A DNA stretch of 64,000 nucleotides from TMED69 sp964642505 (GTDB taxonomy: Bacteria > Pseudomonadota > Gammaproteobacteria > Ga0077536), in assembly GCA_964642505.1 (NCBI GenBank), contig CAZXQY010000003.1:1-64000 (forward strand), read 5' to 3'. The stretch's first letter is position 1; every line of letters starts with the position of its first letter. The position numbers and the translations under genes are program-made. Below, in pieces: positions 27,086 to 36,124 of this stretch. A model generated the notes under the pieces. It was not told where the DNA came from and made no database searches. It saw nothing but the letters and a program-made list of their open reading frames with translations.

Positions 27086-28918
27086 ACCTGGATTTAAAAC
27101 TACTATCAACGCAACCGAAAAAATTAAGACTGCAAAAGAAGCAGACCCCAAGAAAATATCCTTGAGAGATAAGTCTTCAGTACTTAATGAAGCTTTTATC
27201 GTAAAAACACTTAGACCCAATGGTGGGGTCAGCAGTCCCACTTCGACTCCTAAAAGGGAAACTATCCCAAACCAGATAAGATCGCCGTTTAAATCAATAA
27301 TCGTAGGCATGGCGAAGGGCACCAGTATTAGCAATATAGAAGTGGAATCAATTAGCATTCCTATTAAAACTAGGCAAAAAAGATAAATCAAAGTGAATTC
27401 AGTAAGTGTTAATTCGGCTGTGGTGACGAATTCACCGATTAGGTCTGGAATTCCAGATAACGTTAGCATCATGCCAAACATAGAAGCTCCTAGTATCAAG
27501 AACAGAATATTCGCAGAGGTTTCCGTCGCTGAGAAAAAAGAGTTTTTGAGAACCCGTAGATTAGAACCTCGAACCAGAATAGAAAAAATTATAGCAAACG
27601 CCGCTCCAACCGCACCGGCTTCGGTAGGTGTAAATATACCACTATAGATACCTCCTAAAACAGCTACTAATATTAGCAAAATCAAATAGAAACCTGTGAA
27701 AGTTCTCTGATCCGGTTTATCTATTAAGAAGTTCTCGGCTTTAGTTCTCCCGATGTTTAAATAAGATAAAATTAAGACCTTGAATACAAGAAGAAATACC
27801 AAGATTAAACCCGGAATAATAGCCGCCAAAAAAAGACGATTGATCGAAACTTCGGCTATCACTCCATAAACAATTAATAAGATACTAGGAGGAATCAGCA
27901 TTCCCAAAACTGAAGAACCAGCAATCAGGCCAACGGAAAACCGAGGGGTATAACCTTCTTCTATCAAGTAAGGATACGCAATCTTACTGAAAATCGCAGC
28001 TGAAGCAATCGATACTCCAGTTATCGCCGCGAAAAGAGCGTTGGCAAGTACGGTAGCAATCCCCAACCCTCCCCATAACTTAGCGGTCATCCAACGCACA
28101 ACTCGCAAACCGTCTCTACCAATATCGGCCTCACTAACAACAAGCCCCAACAAAATAAACATAGGAACTGCTGAAAAAACGTAGCTTGAGACAGCCCCTC
28201 CGGAGACCATAGCTAACGTATCACTAGCTACAACGAAACTTTCCCGCAGCAATCCTATTCCAAGCAATGAGGACATGATAAGCGAGAAGGCCATTGGAAT
28301 CCCAAGACCCACAAGTACTAAAAGTAAAGAAATGGCGGCGAAGCCTAAACTAACATTTTCTTCGAATATTGAAACAACCGGAAAGAGTAGCGAGAAAAAC
28401 AAAAGTGCGAAGAATAATAGAAGACCTCTGTTGGTAGCTCTGCCCCACCAAATAAATAGACGTTCAATCGCCACACCAACAAATATACCGCTTCCTAAAA
28501 CTATCCCTAATTTGCACGGCCAGATCATCAGAATAAAGTCTCCTGGGACGCCAAGAAACTCCTGATTTGAAAAAGATCTCCAAAAACTACGAACGTTAGC
28601 CATTAACAGGGTCGTGCCCAATACTAGAGACACCGCCAACAAAAAAACTTCCGCAAATCGATTAAAATAATGCCCTTTTCTCCCAACAGCATTAGAAAGT
28701 AAATCCGCAGAAATCAGATATCCCTTTGAAAAAATAAAAGGTAACCCTAAGAAAACAAACGCCGGTAAAATCAAGGAAATCAATTCGATTATGCCCAATA
28801 CGGGTCGTCCCAAAATATTACGGCCGACAACATCAATATTAATAATAACGAAAAGGACGCCAATTAGAAAAGCCGAGACGGTAAATAAGATGTTAGAAAC
28901 TTGGCTTGGTTTTTTCAT
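27068..28918 (-). CDS. TRAP transporter fused permease (DctQ-DctM)
   Basis: 616-residue fusion of small and large TRAP permeases. Residues about 1-165 form the four-helix DctQ part (IINIDVVGRNILGRPVLG early). About 180-616 form the DctM part, with GIPMAFSLI, GVSIASAAIFSKIAYP, SVLGMLIPPSI and the C-terminal LLTPPLGLSVF segment. It starts 32 bases downstream of the binding-protein gene on the same strand, so the two form a complete TRAP system. The 3' end overlaps the convergent HAD gene. Confidence 0.93.
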   Translation of the reverse strand: MKKPSQVSNILFTVSAFLIGVLFVIINIDVVGRNILGRPVLGIIELISLILPAFVFLGLPFIFSKGYLISADLLSNAVGRKGHYFNRFAEVFLLAVSLVLGTTLLMANVRSFWRSFSNQEFLGVPGDFILMIWPCKLGIVLGSGIFVGVAIERLFIWWGRATNRGLLLFFALLFFSLLFPVVSIFEENVSLGFAAISLLLVLVGLGIPMAFSLIMSSLLGIGLLRESFVVASDTLAMVSGGAVSSYVFSAVPMFILLGLVVSEADIGRDGLRVVRWMTAKLWGGLGIATVLANALFAAITGVSIASAAIFSKIAYPYLIEEGYTPRFSVGLIAGSSVLGMLIPPSILLIVYGVIAEVSINRLFLAAIIPGLILVFLLVFKVLILSYLNIGRTKAENFLIDKPDQRTFTGFYLILLILVAVLGGIYSGIFTPTEAGAVGAAFAIIFSILVRGSNLRVLKNSFFSATETSANILFLILGASMFGMMLTLSGIPDLIGEFVTTAELTLTEFTLIYLFCLVLIGMLIDSTSILLILVPFAMPTIIDLNGDLIWFGIVSLLGVEVGLLTPPLGLSVFTIKASLSTEDLSLKDIFLGSASFAVLIFSVALIVVLNPGLCQIL

Positions 28919-28950
28919 TTTAAAGATAAGATCTAGTTCTCAGTAACTCG

Positions 28951-30045
28951 TCACTTCACTTCCGAATCCCATGCTCTCATAGGTTCAATACCCTTAGCCC
29001 TTAATCCATTCATAAGACTTACGACTACCCGTTTCGCCGGCAGTCCTTTTTCTTCGTTGCGCCTCACCCAATTCTCTCCAAGGGGCGGAAGAGAATTAAT
29101 CCAAACATCTTTTTCTATCGCGCTCAATTTTGAAACGATAACACCTTCGCTAATCAGGGCACGGAGCGCTTGTTCAGATTTTTGTAGAGCTAACTCAGCA
29201 CTTCGTCTCGAATATTCTCTAGCCAGTTCTTGAAAAAGCGCTCGCCAAGCCATTGGCATTGAATTCCATTTATCTAAATTAACGACTAAACCGCCGACAC
29301 TCTGAGCTCCTACTCCTACAAGCGTTAAATAAGGAGCAACTTCGTGCAATCGAAAAGGATAGGCTCCCGTCAAGATAGTTAAGGCACCATCCGCCACACC
29401 TGTTTTGATCTGAGTATAATAAGTTGTTAGAGCACCGTTGACAGCAACGGCTCCAGAACCTTTTAACCAAATCCTCGCTGCCCCCGGCGCGAGAATCTTT
29501 TTGTCACGAAGATCGCCAAAACTCTTCACAGGAAATTTCGTTAAAAGATGATAAGTATCAACACCTGTCGCTCCTAGAAATTTCACGTTACACTTTTCCC
29601 AACCCTGTTTCATTTCAGGAATCTCATCGTGCAACTCATTTACTACTTCCAGTAGAGCGACTAAATCATCTGTTATAAAAGGTAGGCTATAAGTCATATT
29701 GGACAATGGCAACCTGGAGGACTCCCACACGGACCCGACCCAACCAACATCGGAAAGCCCGATCTCTACGCCTGCTAGACTATCATGCCATCTGTAAAGG
29801 GTGCCCCAAGCTCTAGTCCATCTTAAATTAGTACTTGGCTCAAGCTCATAAACTCTTCTGTTGAAACTCGGAATAAATTCGTCCCGCAGCAAGTATACCC
29901 AAGGTAACGTCGGCGGATGGGCGGTAGCGATCACCAGCTCAACATCTTTTGCCGCGGATACGGTAGCTACAAACAGCCCTGTGACGAACAGAACGATCAC
30001 CTGTACTCGCTTTTTTTTAACCAAAAGCAGCGAGGCCATACCCAT
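28951..30045 (-). CDS. TRAP transporter substrate-binding protein (DctP-like)
   Basis: 364-residue periplasmic binding protein with a signal peptide (hydrophobic VIVLFVTGLFVATVSA, cleavage likely at SAA-KD). The DctP fold is recognisable: early VELVIATAHPP, the DVGWVGSVW segment, and a middle region FPVKSFGDLRDKKILAPGA followed by GALTTYYTQIKTGVADGALT. Where the family usually has an arginine that clamps the substrate carboxylate (KIRVPG), this protein has KILAPG, so an unusual ligand is possible. Partner of the fused permease downstream; an SDR gene lies five bases upstream. Confidence 0.88.
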   Translation of the reverse strand: MGMASLLLVKKKRVQVIVLFVTGLFVATVSAAKDVELVIATAHPPTLPWVYLLRDEFIPSFNRRVYELEPSTNLRWTRAWGTLYRWHDSLAGVEIGLSDVGWVGSVWESSRLPLSNMTYSLPFITDDLVALLEVVNELHDEIPEMKQGWEKCNVKFLGATGVDTYHLLTKFPVKSFGDLRDKKILAPGAARIWLKGSGAVAVNGALTTYYTQIKTGVADGALTILTGAYPFRLHEVAPYLTLVGVGAQSVGGLVVNLDKWNSMPMAWRALFQELAREYSRRSAELALQKSEQALRALISEGVIVSKLSAIEKDVWINSLPPLGENWVRRNEEKGLPAKRVVVSLMNGLRAKGIEPMRAWDSEVK

Positions 30046-30050
30046 CTCGA

Positions 30051-30827
30051 TTATCCGGCTACTGTCAAACCGCCGTCCACCGGTAACAAGGCTCCTGTTA
30101 CATATGCTGCGGCCTTAGAGGATAAAAATACTGCTACGCCCCCTATATCTTGACTCTCTCCCATTCTCCCCAAAGGAACACCTGATTCGATAGCCTCAGA
30201 ACCCATTTTTTCTACCATAGGCTTCATCATATCTGTCAAGAATGGCCCCGGAGCAATGGTGTTAACGGTCAAATGCCTACCCGCTAGCCTCGATGCTAGT
30301 ATCCTAGTCATATGATGGAGACCGGCTTTGGAGGTGGAATAAGAGATATTATCGAACAATGAAGTCTGAATGCCGTCTACGGAGCCAATATTAATAATCC
30401 GAGCGGGATCGCTATCTTTAGCACCCAGCTCAAGCAGCGGCAAAAATTTCTGCACAACAAAAAACGGTGACTTCAGATTAAGTGCCAACACTTTATCCCA
30501 CCCTTTTTCCGGGAAATCGTCTATATTATCTCCCCACGTAGTACCCGAATTATTGATTAAAACATTCAGATGTTTTTCTTTCATGCGAAATTCCGAAACC
30601 AGTCTTTCGACCTCTTCTATTTTAGATAAATCAGCAGGTAGGGCTTCACAATTACCGCCTTTTGACAACCTTTGCGCCAGGTTCATACAATTTTCACCAT
30701 TTCTAGACGAAATATAGACCTTCGCGCCAGCCTCTACGAAGGATTTAGTCAACATAAGTCCAATTCCTCGCGCCCCACCCGTAATTAAGACAATTTTTCC
30801 AGTGATATCAAATAGTTTTAAAGGCAA
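30051..30827 (-). CDS. Short-chain dehydrogenase/reductase
   Basis: 258-residue Rossmann-fold oxidoreductase. TTG start at 30827 behind GGGGGA. The NAD(P) loop is TGGARGIG, followed by NNSG, the catalytic serine in NIGSVDG, and SYSTSKAG with the catalytic Tyr and Lys. The C-terminus ends in GALLPVDGGLTV. It resembles gluconate 5-dehydrogenase-like SDRs, which is not enough to name a substrate. It heads a minus-strand operon with the TRAP binding protein and permease, suggesting it oxidises the imported compound. Confidence 0.88.
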   Translation of the reverse strand: MPLKLFDITGKIVLITGGARGIGLMLTKSFVEAGAKVYISSRNGENCMNLAQRLSKGGNCEALPADLSKIEEVERLVSEFRMKEKHLNVLINNSGTTWGDNIDDFPEKGWDKVLALNLKSPFFVVQKFLPLLELGAKDSDPARIINIGSVDGIQTSLFDNISYSTSKAGLHHMTRILASRLAGRHLTVNTIAPGPFLTDMMKPMVEKMGSEAIESGVPLGRMGESQDIGGVAVFLSSKAAAYVTGALLPVDGGLTVAG

Positions 30828-30926
30828 AATGTCCCCCGATCTGAATGGATTTAAGAAGATGACACTGTAATAAGCAAACCTTGAAAATTCAAGGATAACA
30901 ATAGACTCTTTAGGGGTAACAAGATA

Positions 30927-31292
30927 TTGGACTTAGGACAAATTCGTCTCTCAGACGGAAACAAAGTTTTGGTAGACAATTGCTATCGAACGACTAGTTC
31001 TTGGGAAAGATTCAGAGGACTTATCGGTCGTATGCCGCTCTCCGATTCGACGGCTTTATTCCTAGATCCTAGCGACTGTATCCACACATTTTTTATGCGA
31101 TACCCAATAGACCTAGTATATCTGGATGAAAATCTCTGCGTAAAGAAAGCTATTAGTTTAATTAAGCCTTGGAGAATCTCAGCATGCTTCCAGGCTAGTT
31201 GCGTTTTAGCCCTGAGCGGCGGATCGGTCAAAAGACACGCACTCACCCTTCAGAAACAGCTCGTTTGGTCTCTAAAATACAATCTGTGGTGA
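30927..31292 (+). CDS. DUF192 family protein
   Basis: 121-residue protein with the DUF192 core: WERFRGLIGRMPL, then DPSDCIHTFFMRYPIDLVYLD, and the closing VLALSGGSVKR. It starts at TTG 30927 after a GGGGT site. Many family members carry a signal peptide; this one does not, so it is predicted cytoplasmic. Function unknown. First gene of a plus-strand run with the cupin, thioesterase and small membrane protein. Confidence 0.82.
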   Translation: MDLGQIRLSDGNKVLVDNCYRTTSSWERFRGLIGRMPLSDSTALFLDPSDCIHTFFMRYPIDLVYLDENLCVKKAISLIKPWRISACFQASCVLALSGGSVKRHALTLQKQLVWSLKYNLW

Positions 31293-31395
31293 CTTTTCCT
31301 GTCTAATATTGGTAGGAAAATCGCCAGTTGCCGTCCGATCGAAAAAAATTAATAATCTTGTCTCAGGAACAAGACGTAATTCTAGGAGGAACACA

Positions 31396-31731
31396 ATGGG
31401 AAACGTTGGCACTACTAAGGTATTCGAAAACGAAAAAATTATCGTATGGGAGTTCTCGCTTAAACCTGGAGAAGAAACCCCCATACATGAGCACCAACAT
31501 GATTACATTTTTTACATTCTTAATGGATCCACCTTGCAAGTCTTTGACGAAGGGGGCGCAGATTTGGGAACACTCGATGCGAGCACTGGATCAGTATTTG
31601 CCTTCAAAGTTGAAGACAGCCACCTTGTGTCAGTAGACGGAAAAAATCACAGAGTACCAGCTACCCACTCCGCGAAAAATGTAGGATCGGAAGACTATCG
31701 TGAAATCTTAGTAGAAACTAAGCAGGTCTAA
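31396..31731 (+). CDS. Small cupin-domain protein
   Basis: 111-residue single-domain cupin. The ATG at 31396 is chosen because AGGAGG stands ahead of it at the right distance; an upstream in-frame start adds 29 unlike-looking residues. The metal-binding motif 1 is visible as PIHEHQHDYIFYILNG (His/His/Glu-type positions partly altered), and motif 2 is weaker around EDSHLVSVDGKNHR. It could be a small dioxygenase, isomerase or ligand-binding protein. Confidence 0.75.
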   Translation: MGNVGTTKVFENEKIIVWEFSLKPGEETPIHEHQHDYIFYILNGSTLQVFDEGGADLGTLDASTGSVFAFKVEDSHLVSVDGKNHRVPATHSAKNVGSEDYREILVETKQV

Positions 31732-31764
31732 ATTGATTCTATGCCTCCCATGGGAGTCCAGTAT

Positions 31765-32199
31765 ATGAACGATATCACAAATGAGCCAGACCAATCCGCC
31801 CAAAAGGCTGCCTCTGTCATGTATGAAAGAGACGTCGCCGCTCAAAAGCTAGGGATTTCCCTCGAAAAAGTAGAAGAGGGCTATGCAATACTCAAAATGA
31901 CAGTTAAGGATTGGATGATCCAGGGCCATAACGTATGTCATGGTGGGTTTATATTCTCTTTAGCGGATACCGCGATGGCTTATGCAAGCAACAGCAGGAA
32001 CAAAGTCAATGTGGCCATGAGCGCTAACATCGATTTCTTACGACCAGCTGAACTAGAAGAAACTCTGACAGCTGTAGCTAACGAGGGTAATCTAACGAGA
32101 AACACAGGTATGTATGACGTTAAGGTTTACAGTTCTAGTAGACGATTGATCTGCCACTTTCGAGGTCGGACCTTCAATACGCAATCAGATGTTGTATAG
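31765..32199 (+). CDS. PaaI-like hotdog thioesterase
   Basis: Hotdog-fold acyl-CoA thioesterase of 144 residues from ATG 31765 (GGGAG just upstream); a start at 31741 is possible. It has the PaaI signature HGGFIFSLADTAMAYASN and the following strand NIDFLRPAE. In phenylacetate catabolism PaaI rescues CoA from dead-end hydroxyphenylacetyl-CoA, but no other paa gene is in the window, so a general acyl-CoA thioesterase is equally likely. Confidence 0.88.
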   Translation: MNDITNEPDQSAQKAASVMYERDVAAQKLGISLEKVEEGYAILKMTVKDWMIQGHNVCHGGFIFSLADTAMAYASNSRNKVNVAMSANIDFLRPAELEETLTAVANEGNLTRNTGMYDVKVYSSSRRLICHFRGRTFNTQSDVV

Positions 32200-32217
32200 G
32201 CAAATAAAAATTTAATC

Positions 32218-32427
32218 GTGTCTCCTCTCTTAATTTTTGATGTTTTAAATTTGGGGCTCGCCATACTGCTGATCGGACTAGGCATCCTGATCCAATTTAT
32301 ACCAAACTTAGATAATTATTTTTTGAATCTAATCAAAGTCTTACCGTTCCTTAGACCCTTGAGATCCCGACTAATTCAGCTAATAGTTGGTTTTGCCTTC
32401 GTCGGCATAGGGATCCGCATGTTCTGA
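32218..32427 (+). CDS. Small two-helix membrane protein
   Basis: 69-residue protein beginning at GTG 32218. Two hydrophobic segments (about residues 5-28 and 52-68) flank a basic loop containing LRPLRSRL. No known family recognised. It follows the thioesterase by 18 bases. Real coding status is supported by spacing and clear membrane topology, but not by homology. Confidence 0.5.
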   Translation: MSPLLIFDVLNLGLAILLIGLGILIQFIPNLDNYFLNLIKVLPFLRPLRSRLIQLIVGFAFVGIGIRMF

Positions 32428-32436
32428 CCAGAGAAA

Positions 32437-33486
32437 TTACCTCAAATCGATTATCATTTCTCGTAACTTCTCGCAGTCATCAGCATCAACTGGAATACTG
32501 AACTCAACGTCAGTAACGATGTCCTCATACTTACTTTTCACTACAGACGCAATATCTTTGTGTAAACCCACGCAAGCATACTCATGAAGAATTTCATCAT
32601 TAATATAAGCGGGCATTTCCTCCCATCGTCCGCTCTTGGACAAAAATCGAAGGTTTTCCGCCGTTTCTTCTAAACCATTAAATTCAAATGTTTTCCTGTA
32701 GCTCCAAGTGGCACCGTAAAACGCTATACGTGCCCTGACATCCTCAATAACTCTGTCTAGCCTTTCGGGAGTAGAAGCCGTTGCTATCAAGGGTTTTATG
32801 GCTATAGAAAAGCGCTTTTCGTCTCTACCAGATCTGGCTAATCCTTTTCGGATTTCTGGCCACATCACTTCTCTAATAAAAGTTGGGGTACAAACCGGGT
32901 GGGGTCTAACTCCCTCCGCAACCTCTCCGGCCAATCTTGCCATATAAGGATTAACTGCAGCTAAATGAATTGGGATTTTAGGATGATCTATGGGACCAGG
33001 ATCAAATAAAGGGACCGTCATACTGATTTTGTATACGTCACCCGATACATTTGGCTGTCTCCCTTCCTGCCAACTCGCCCATATTTCTCTTAAAGCCAAA
33101 ACGTATTCACGTATCCATGGGCCTGGTTTGCGCCACTTTAACCCGTATCGCCTTTCTATATGCCCCTTCACCTGAGTTCCTAAGCCAAGCACAAACCTAC
33201 CAGATGATAAATGCTGGATATTCCAGGCTGTCAACGCGGTAATTGCCGGACTACGAGGGAAGGCCATCGCCACCGCCGTTCCTATTTTTACGGAGTGAGT
33301 GGCCTCTGCTGCTATTGCACAAGCAATAAAGGGATCTTGCTTGGTTTCCTCAAACATCAACCCGTCATATCCGAGTGATTCAACCAATTGCGCATTCTGG
33401 AAAATACTCCTGAGATCATAAGGTTTTCGAGGTTTGCGCAAGCCTGGGTCGACTTTTCCCAATGGGAGTAATGTTTCTACTTTCAT
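32437..33486 (-). CDS. LLM-class (F420/flavin-dependent) oxidoreductase
   Basis: Luciferase-like monooxygenase-fold protein of 349 residues. ATG 33486 is preferred to the TTG directly before it. Features: LVESLGYDGLMFEETKQDPF, SVKIGTAVAMAFPRSP, and the conserved LSSGRFVLGLGTQVKGHIERRYG. The pattern matches the LLM subfamily often described as F420-dependent (TIGR03617-like). Whether this organism makes F420 cannot be told from the window, so FMN is also possible. Confidence 0.83.
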   Translation of the reverse strand: MKVETLLPLGKVDPGLRKPRKPYDLRSIFQNAQLVESLGYDGLMFEETKQDPFIACAIAAEATHSVKIGTAVAMAFPRSPAITALTAWNIQHLSSGRFVLGLGTQVKGHIERRYGLKWRKPGPWIREYVLALREIWASWQEGRQPNVSGDVYKISMTVPLFDPGPIDHPKIPIHLAAVNPYMARLAGEVAEGVRPHPVCTPTFIREVMWPEIRKGLARSGRDEKRFSIAIKPLIATASTPERLDRVIEDVRARIAFYGATWSYRKTFEFNGLEETAENLRFLSKSGRWEEMPAYINDEILHEYACVGLHKDIASVVKSKYEDIVTDVEFSIPVDADDCEKLREMIIDLR

Positions 33487-33615
33487 CAACTAAGAACTTC
33501 TATTGTTTTAATCGGTTAGTTAATTCTATACCGAATATAGTATATTTGTTCACTGCCGAATTTAATCGGAAAACTATTACCAATAGTCACCCATAAGTAT
33601 ACCTGAGGCAAACTC

Positions 33616-34578
33616 ATGCGAATCATGATTTTCGCAACCTTTATTCTTACAGCCTTCATTACGGGAAAGGCGGACGCCGGCGATATCTATCGTATTTTGA
33701 GTAGCTGGCACTCAGAAACAAAAGAAAGTCAACCACTAGCTCTGTTTCAAAAATCCATGATAAAAGGATTCCCCGACGATCTATTTTTAACATTTGAACC
33801 CAATACTGTCCCAACTAATCGTCAATTTCATGCCGTAGCTCTAGGAATTTTCGACCTCCTTTTTACCCAGGCAAGCTATCATTCCGATTCGGTCCCGGCT
33901 AGCCTTCTGTTAGAAACTTTTTCGGTGTCACCTAACGTACTGCGTCAAACCGGTTTTTGGCAATCTTTAGATAACTATTACCATAAACACGGACTTAAAC
34001 TGCTCTCCGTTATCAACACTGGCAATGGTTACCACCTGCTACTACGAGAGACACCAAAATCCTGCAATCTAGAAAGCAATAGAATTTCTGTCGCAAGTCC
34101 CTTTAAACAATTCGTTGTTTCTATGGACGGCCTGCCAGTAGCACAAACTATACCGAGCAGAGAAAATACTTTTAAAGGACCTGATATCGACGGTGTTTTA
34201 GTTCCAATCAAAGATCACTCGACTTCATATTGGTCAAAGAGCACGAGATTTCGAACGCAATCTGCATTTGGATCTGTAACATATTTAATCCTGATCAACC
34301 TTGATCGGTGGAAAGACATATCAACCAACAATCAAGAAAAAATCCTGACCATTGGCGCCTCCTTAGAAACTCAAGTTTACGACACCCGAAAAAAGAGACT
34401 TGGGGTTTATGAAGCAGATTTCCAAAAAAAGAATATAGTACCTATCGATTTCTGTGCCACCGATCCTAACTCCCTACAGAAAACCTTTACTAGAACCATC
34501 CTTCAAATATCATCCATCCAAGAACCCGGACTAACGGATAAATTCAGACAACTAATTCGATCAATTTCGAATCAATAG
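33616..34578 (+). CDS. Divergent DctP-like periplasmic binding protein
   Basis: 320-residue secreted protein with signal peptide (IFATFILTAFITGKADA, cleavage after ADA). The layout of DctP proteins is faintly visible: an opening strand, the FDLLFTQASYH segment (where DctP has a ligand-pocket strand), SLDNYYHKHGLKLLSV, and LILINLDRWKDISTNNQEKIL near the C-terminus, which matches the LDRWNSL.PEWQ-type helix of the family. The carboxylate-binding Arg position reads ISVAS. No permease lies beside it. Classification is tentative. Confidence 0.6.
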   Translation: MRIMIFATFILTAFITGKADAGDIYRILSSWHSETKESQPLALFQKSMIKGFPDDLFLTFEPNTVPTNRQFHAVALGIFDLLFTQASYHSDSVPASLLLETFSVSPNVLRQTGFWQSLDNYYHKHGLKLLSVINTGNGYHLLLRETPKSCNLESNRISVASPFKQFVVSMDGLPVAQTIPSRENTFKGPDIDGVLVPIKDHSTSYWSKSTRFRTQSAFGSVTYLILINLDRWKDISTNNQEKILTIGASLETQVYDTRKKRLGVYEADFQKKNIVPIDFCATDPNSLQKTFTRTILQISSIQEPGLTDKFRQLIRSISNQ

Positions 34579-34613
34579 TAGTTAGATTGATTTCCCGCTG
34601 GTTAAACTAAAAC

Positions 34614-35921
34614 TTAAGATTGCGATCCGACGATTTCTTCTTTCAGCAAGATGGCCTCACCAACCTGCTCTGCTGTCCCCTCTTCTAAAATTTCCTCTAG
34701 AATGAACCTTGCACTAGGATAGTACCCTAACTCGATATATGCTTTTGCCAAGTTTAATTTAACATCGTTCTCTCCACCCTCTGCACTAACAGTCTTTATG
34801 ACGCTAGATACATTTTCCTCGGTATCGCCCTCTTGCCTTTCGTCCTCCTCAATTGAAACAATTGATCCAGCAGCGACTCTAGATTCACTCTCCCAACTTG
34901 AATCTTCGGAAGGATCTACATCTTCATCCTCAGAAAGCCCTTCATTTTGGTCCTTCTCAATTTGTGCGATTTTATCTAAATCTTGACCATGCAATGAGAA
35001 ACCGTCGTAATTCTTCCCGTCCCAATTCGTATCCCATCCGACTTCGGCGACCACTTTTGGAGGGCTTTCCACTTCCTCAGGAGGCTGTTGTGACATTTCA
35101 CCTTTCCTACTGATGTCCGCCAGTGGTGAATCCACATCGACACTACCTTTAGAGTCTTCCAATCTTTCTACCGACTCAGAAAGCCCTTTGTTCGTTTCTA
35201 GCTGGCCAGTGCCCCAAACTCGCATCCCGCCCAAGGAGTCGTCTATTTTTCGCTGAATTTCTCGCAGGAAGGACGTCCTTATTTGTCTAAGTTCGTTGGA
35301 AGGCCTTCTCGTTAACATAAAAGCTATCTCTCGAGCCCTGTTAAGCAGATCCTTTCTTCGCATTATCTCTGCCACGATACCACTCTTTCTAGCCTCCTTT
35401 ACAGACATCGACTTCCCGGTCAACAGAAAGTAACGTGCTCGATTCAGACCTAACAAACTACGGAGAGCCAGTCGTCTGACTTCCCTGTCAGCGACAGATT
35501 GTGCTAGATTAGACTGCGTTTCCTGGAATTCCACATTCTCTGACGCGAGGACAACGTCGGAAAACAAAGGGATTTCACAATATTGCCTGACTGGCCCATT
35601 TATTGCAGCTATCACCGGGACAGGTATTTTCATTAAGATTTCCAAAAGGCTGGTTTCTTGCCAGTCTTCCACAGGATAAACTGACCTGGACTCTTCCTCA
35701 TCAGCTCTCCAAAAGTGGTCGCCGAATCCAGTTAGAATAACGATTTTATTATCAGGATCTTTCGCTATCTCTCTGAAAACGCTAGCAACTTGCGGCCGTA
35801 TCTTTGGTGCCCAAATCAGAGTTTGATCTAATCCAAAAGTGAGTTCTAAAATCCCCCCGTGCCTTTCAAGTTTTATATCTTGATAACTATGGAAATACGT
35901 TTCAAAATTACTAACGGTCAT
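34614..35921 (-). CDS. Crotonase-like domain fused through an acidic linker to a FimV-type C-terminal domain
   Basis: 435 residues from ATG 35921 (GGGGT upstream). Residues about 10-235 are a crotonase/enoyl-CoA hydratase fold, nearest in feel to 6-oxocamphor hydrolase-type members (VPVIAAINGPV, SDVVLASENVEFQE, GLNRARYFLLTGKSMS). The active-site stretch is degenerate (TQSNLAQSVAD in place of a GPHFPSG..PGDG-like segment), so catalysis is doubtful. About 236-384 is a low-complexity, strongly acidic linker. The last ~50 residues (KLNLAKAYIELGYYPSARF, then ILEEILEEG) match the FimV C-terminal TPR-like domain. The reading frame is continuous. Function unknown. Confidence 0.75.
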   Translation of the reverse strand: MTVSNFETYFHSYQDIKLERHGGILELTFGLDQTLIWAPKIRPQVASVFREIAKDPDNKIVILTGFGDHFWRADEEESRSVYPVEDWQETSLLEILMKIPVPVIAAINGPVRQYCEIPLFSDVVLASENVEFQETQSNLAQSVADREVRRLALRSLLGLNRARYFLLTGKSMSVKEARKSGIVAEIMRRKDLLNRAREIAFMLTRRPSNELRQIRTSFLREIQRKIDDSLGGMRVWGTGQLETNKGLSESVERLEDSKGSVDVDSPLADISRKGEMSQQPPEEVESPPKVVAEVGWDTNWDGKNYDGFSLHGQDLDKIAQIEKDQNEGLSEDEDVDPSEDSSWESESRVAAGSIVSIEEDERQEGDTEENVSSVIKTVSAEGGENDVKLNLAKAYIELGYYPSARFILEEILEEGTAEQVGEAILLKEEIVGSQS

Positions 35922-36124
35922 AGAATACCCCAAAAATCTTCCTCAAATGATTACGAAGTGAGTGCACTTGTAAAAATTGTAGCATCGTACTCAGACAATT
36001 TTACAAGAATTTTGCTATAAAAAGCAGAAATTTGTCTCGGAAACAATTTTGATCCACATCTTCAATTAAATAAAAGGGAACGCTAAAATAGTTCTTGCTA
36101 ACTTCTTATTTTTAGGAACAACCT

